DNA from: Bufo bufo
Taxonomy: Eukaryota; Chordata; Amphibia; Anura; Bufonidae
DNA length: 64,000 nucleotides
Assembly: GCF_905171765.1 (NCBI RefSeq)
Contig: NC_053392.1
Location: 338,179,010 to 338,243,009 of the forward strand
Direction of reading: 5' to 3'
How positions within the stretch are numbered: the stretch's first letter is position 1; every line of letters begins with the position of its first letter. The position numbers and the translations under genes are program-made. Below, piece after piece: positions 63,466 to 64,000 of this stretch. The notes under the pieces were generated by a model, which was not told the DNA's origin, did no database searches, and saw only the letters and a program-made list of their open reading frames with translations.

Positions 63466-64000
63466 ATGGCAAAGGCAAAAAAACTCTCCCTTTTTGAACG
63501 TGGTCGGGTTGTTGAACACAAGCATTGTTAATGCTTAGCAGGGTCTCTCACAGCGCTCCCTTGCTGCTGAGGTGGGACACAGTAAGACAGTCATTTGGAA
63601 TTTCTTAAATGATCCTGAGGGTTATGGAACAAAAAAGTAAAGTGGAAGACCCAAAAAAAATTCACCAGCACTGAGCCGGAGGATCCAATTGGCTGTCCGT
63701 CAAGACACTGGACGATCCTCGACCCAAATTAAGGCCCTTACTGGTGCTGACTGCAACCCCATAACCATCAGACGGCATCTGAGACTGAAGGGCTTATAAA
63801 AACAAAAACGTCTTCAAAGACCTCGTCTCCTTGAACACCACAGAACTGCTCGTTTGGACTTTGCAAGAGAGCACCAAACATGGGACATTCAAAGGTGGAA
63901 GAAAGTTTTATTCTCTGATGAGAAAAAATTTAACCTTGATGGTCCTGATGGTTTCCAACGTTACTGGCATGACAAGCAGATCCCACCTGAGATGTTTTCT
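63466..64000 (+). pseudogene. Tc1-like transposase, broken, N-terminal part
   Basis: Starts 'MAKAKKLSLFERGRVVEH', the first helix-turn-helix. Stops and frame changes follow within 50 codons. A long run in another frame near 63830-64000 reads '[18 protein letters not shown]', '[18 protein letters not shown]' (first catalytic Asp) and 'FQRYWHD' to the window end. The remaining catalytic residues would lie outside the window. Confidence 0.88.

Larger units (their letters stand above)
60724..64000 (+). mobile_element. Tc1-like element E, split by piggyBac, runs off the window
   Basis: Begins CAGTCCTGATCAAAAGTTTA after TA. It is interrupted at 60791 by a TTAA-flanked insertion and resumes at 63252. 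Joining the flanks through a single TTAA gives a continuous run, 'TTGTTGGATC' then 'TTAACAAGG'. The transposase begins at 63466 and continues beyond 64000, so the right end is not in view. Confidence 0.9.

Noticed and set aside
1..64000. Host protein-coding gene, tRNA, rRNA or known ultraconserved element
   Set aside because: Both strands were scanned for familiar domains and structures; everything recognisable belongs to mobile elements. Small exons without a familiar domain could be missed by eye.

Overview
This window looks like intergenic, transposon-packed DNA from a frog or toad with a large genome. I found no exon of a cellular gene, no tRNA or rRNA gene and no bacterial-type feature. 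The assignment rests on the mix of families: piggyBac, Tc1/mariner, hAT, TTAA-flanked MITEs starting TTAAAGG (the T2/Kolobok type known from Xenopus), Penelope-like elements with hammerhead ribozymes, CR1 and L1 LINEs, and a Ngaro-type tyrosine-recombinase element. The species cannot be named from the sequence.

Layout. 0-5.4 kb: MITEs and hAT fragments. 5.42-13.63 kb: a decayed piggyBac element, TTAA-flanked, with a broken transposase, a hAT-like insertion carrying a minisatellite and a 353-bp palindrome, and six tandem copies of a ~395-bp unit. 14.08-15.86 kb: a hAT element with exact 8-bp target duplications and an internal minisatellite. 16.4-19.9 kb: a CR1 fragment and two Tc1-type elements, one a single base from an open transposase frame. 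20.08-33.09 kb: a second piggyBac-like element holding a 0.9-kb hairpin element, a TA-flanked DNA element and a 7.8-kb head-to-head Penelope-like insertion with 3.6-kb inverted arms. 33.4-36.2 kb: a second, different Penelope-like element. 36.8-48 kb: tandem repeats, a Harbinger-like MITE, a BED-finger hAT-type fragment and a 6.1-kb L1-type LINE with an open endonuclease/RT frame. 48.5-51.5 kb: palindromic MITEs and a short element with a hammerhead-like motif. 51.7-55.8 kb: a non-autonomous Ngaro-like element with A1...B1-A2-B2 repeats, a 37-bp array and a tyrosine recombinase. 56.4-64 kb: three Tc1-type elements, one split by a third piggyBac-like insertion.

The parts do not act as a pathway; they record nested insertions. 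Several sites can be dated relative to each other because an empty site is present in the window (Harbinger MITE, Ngaro element) or can be rebuilt by removing the insert (Penelope in piggyBac, piggyBac in Tc1). The most interesting content is the set of self-cleaving hammerhead ribozyme motifs: three good ones with palindromic ACGCGT stem III, one decayed, and four related motifs with an altered core.
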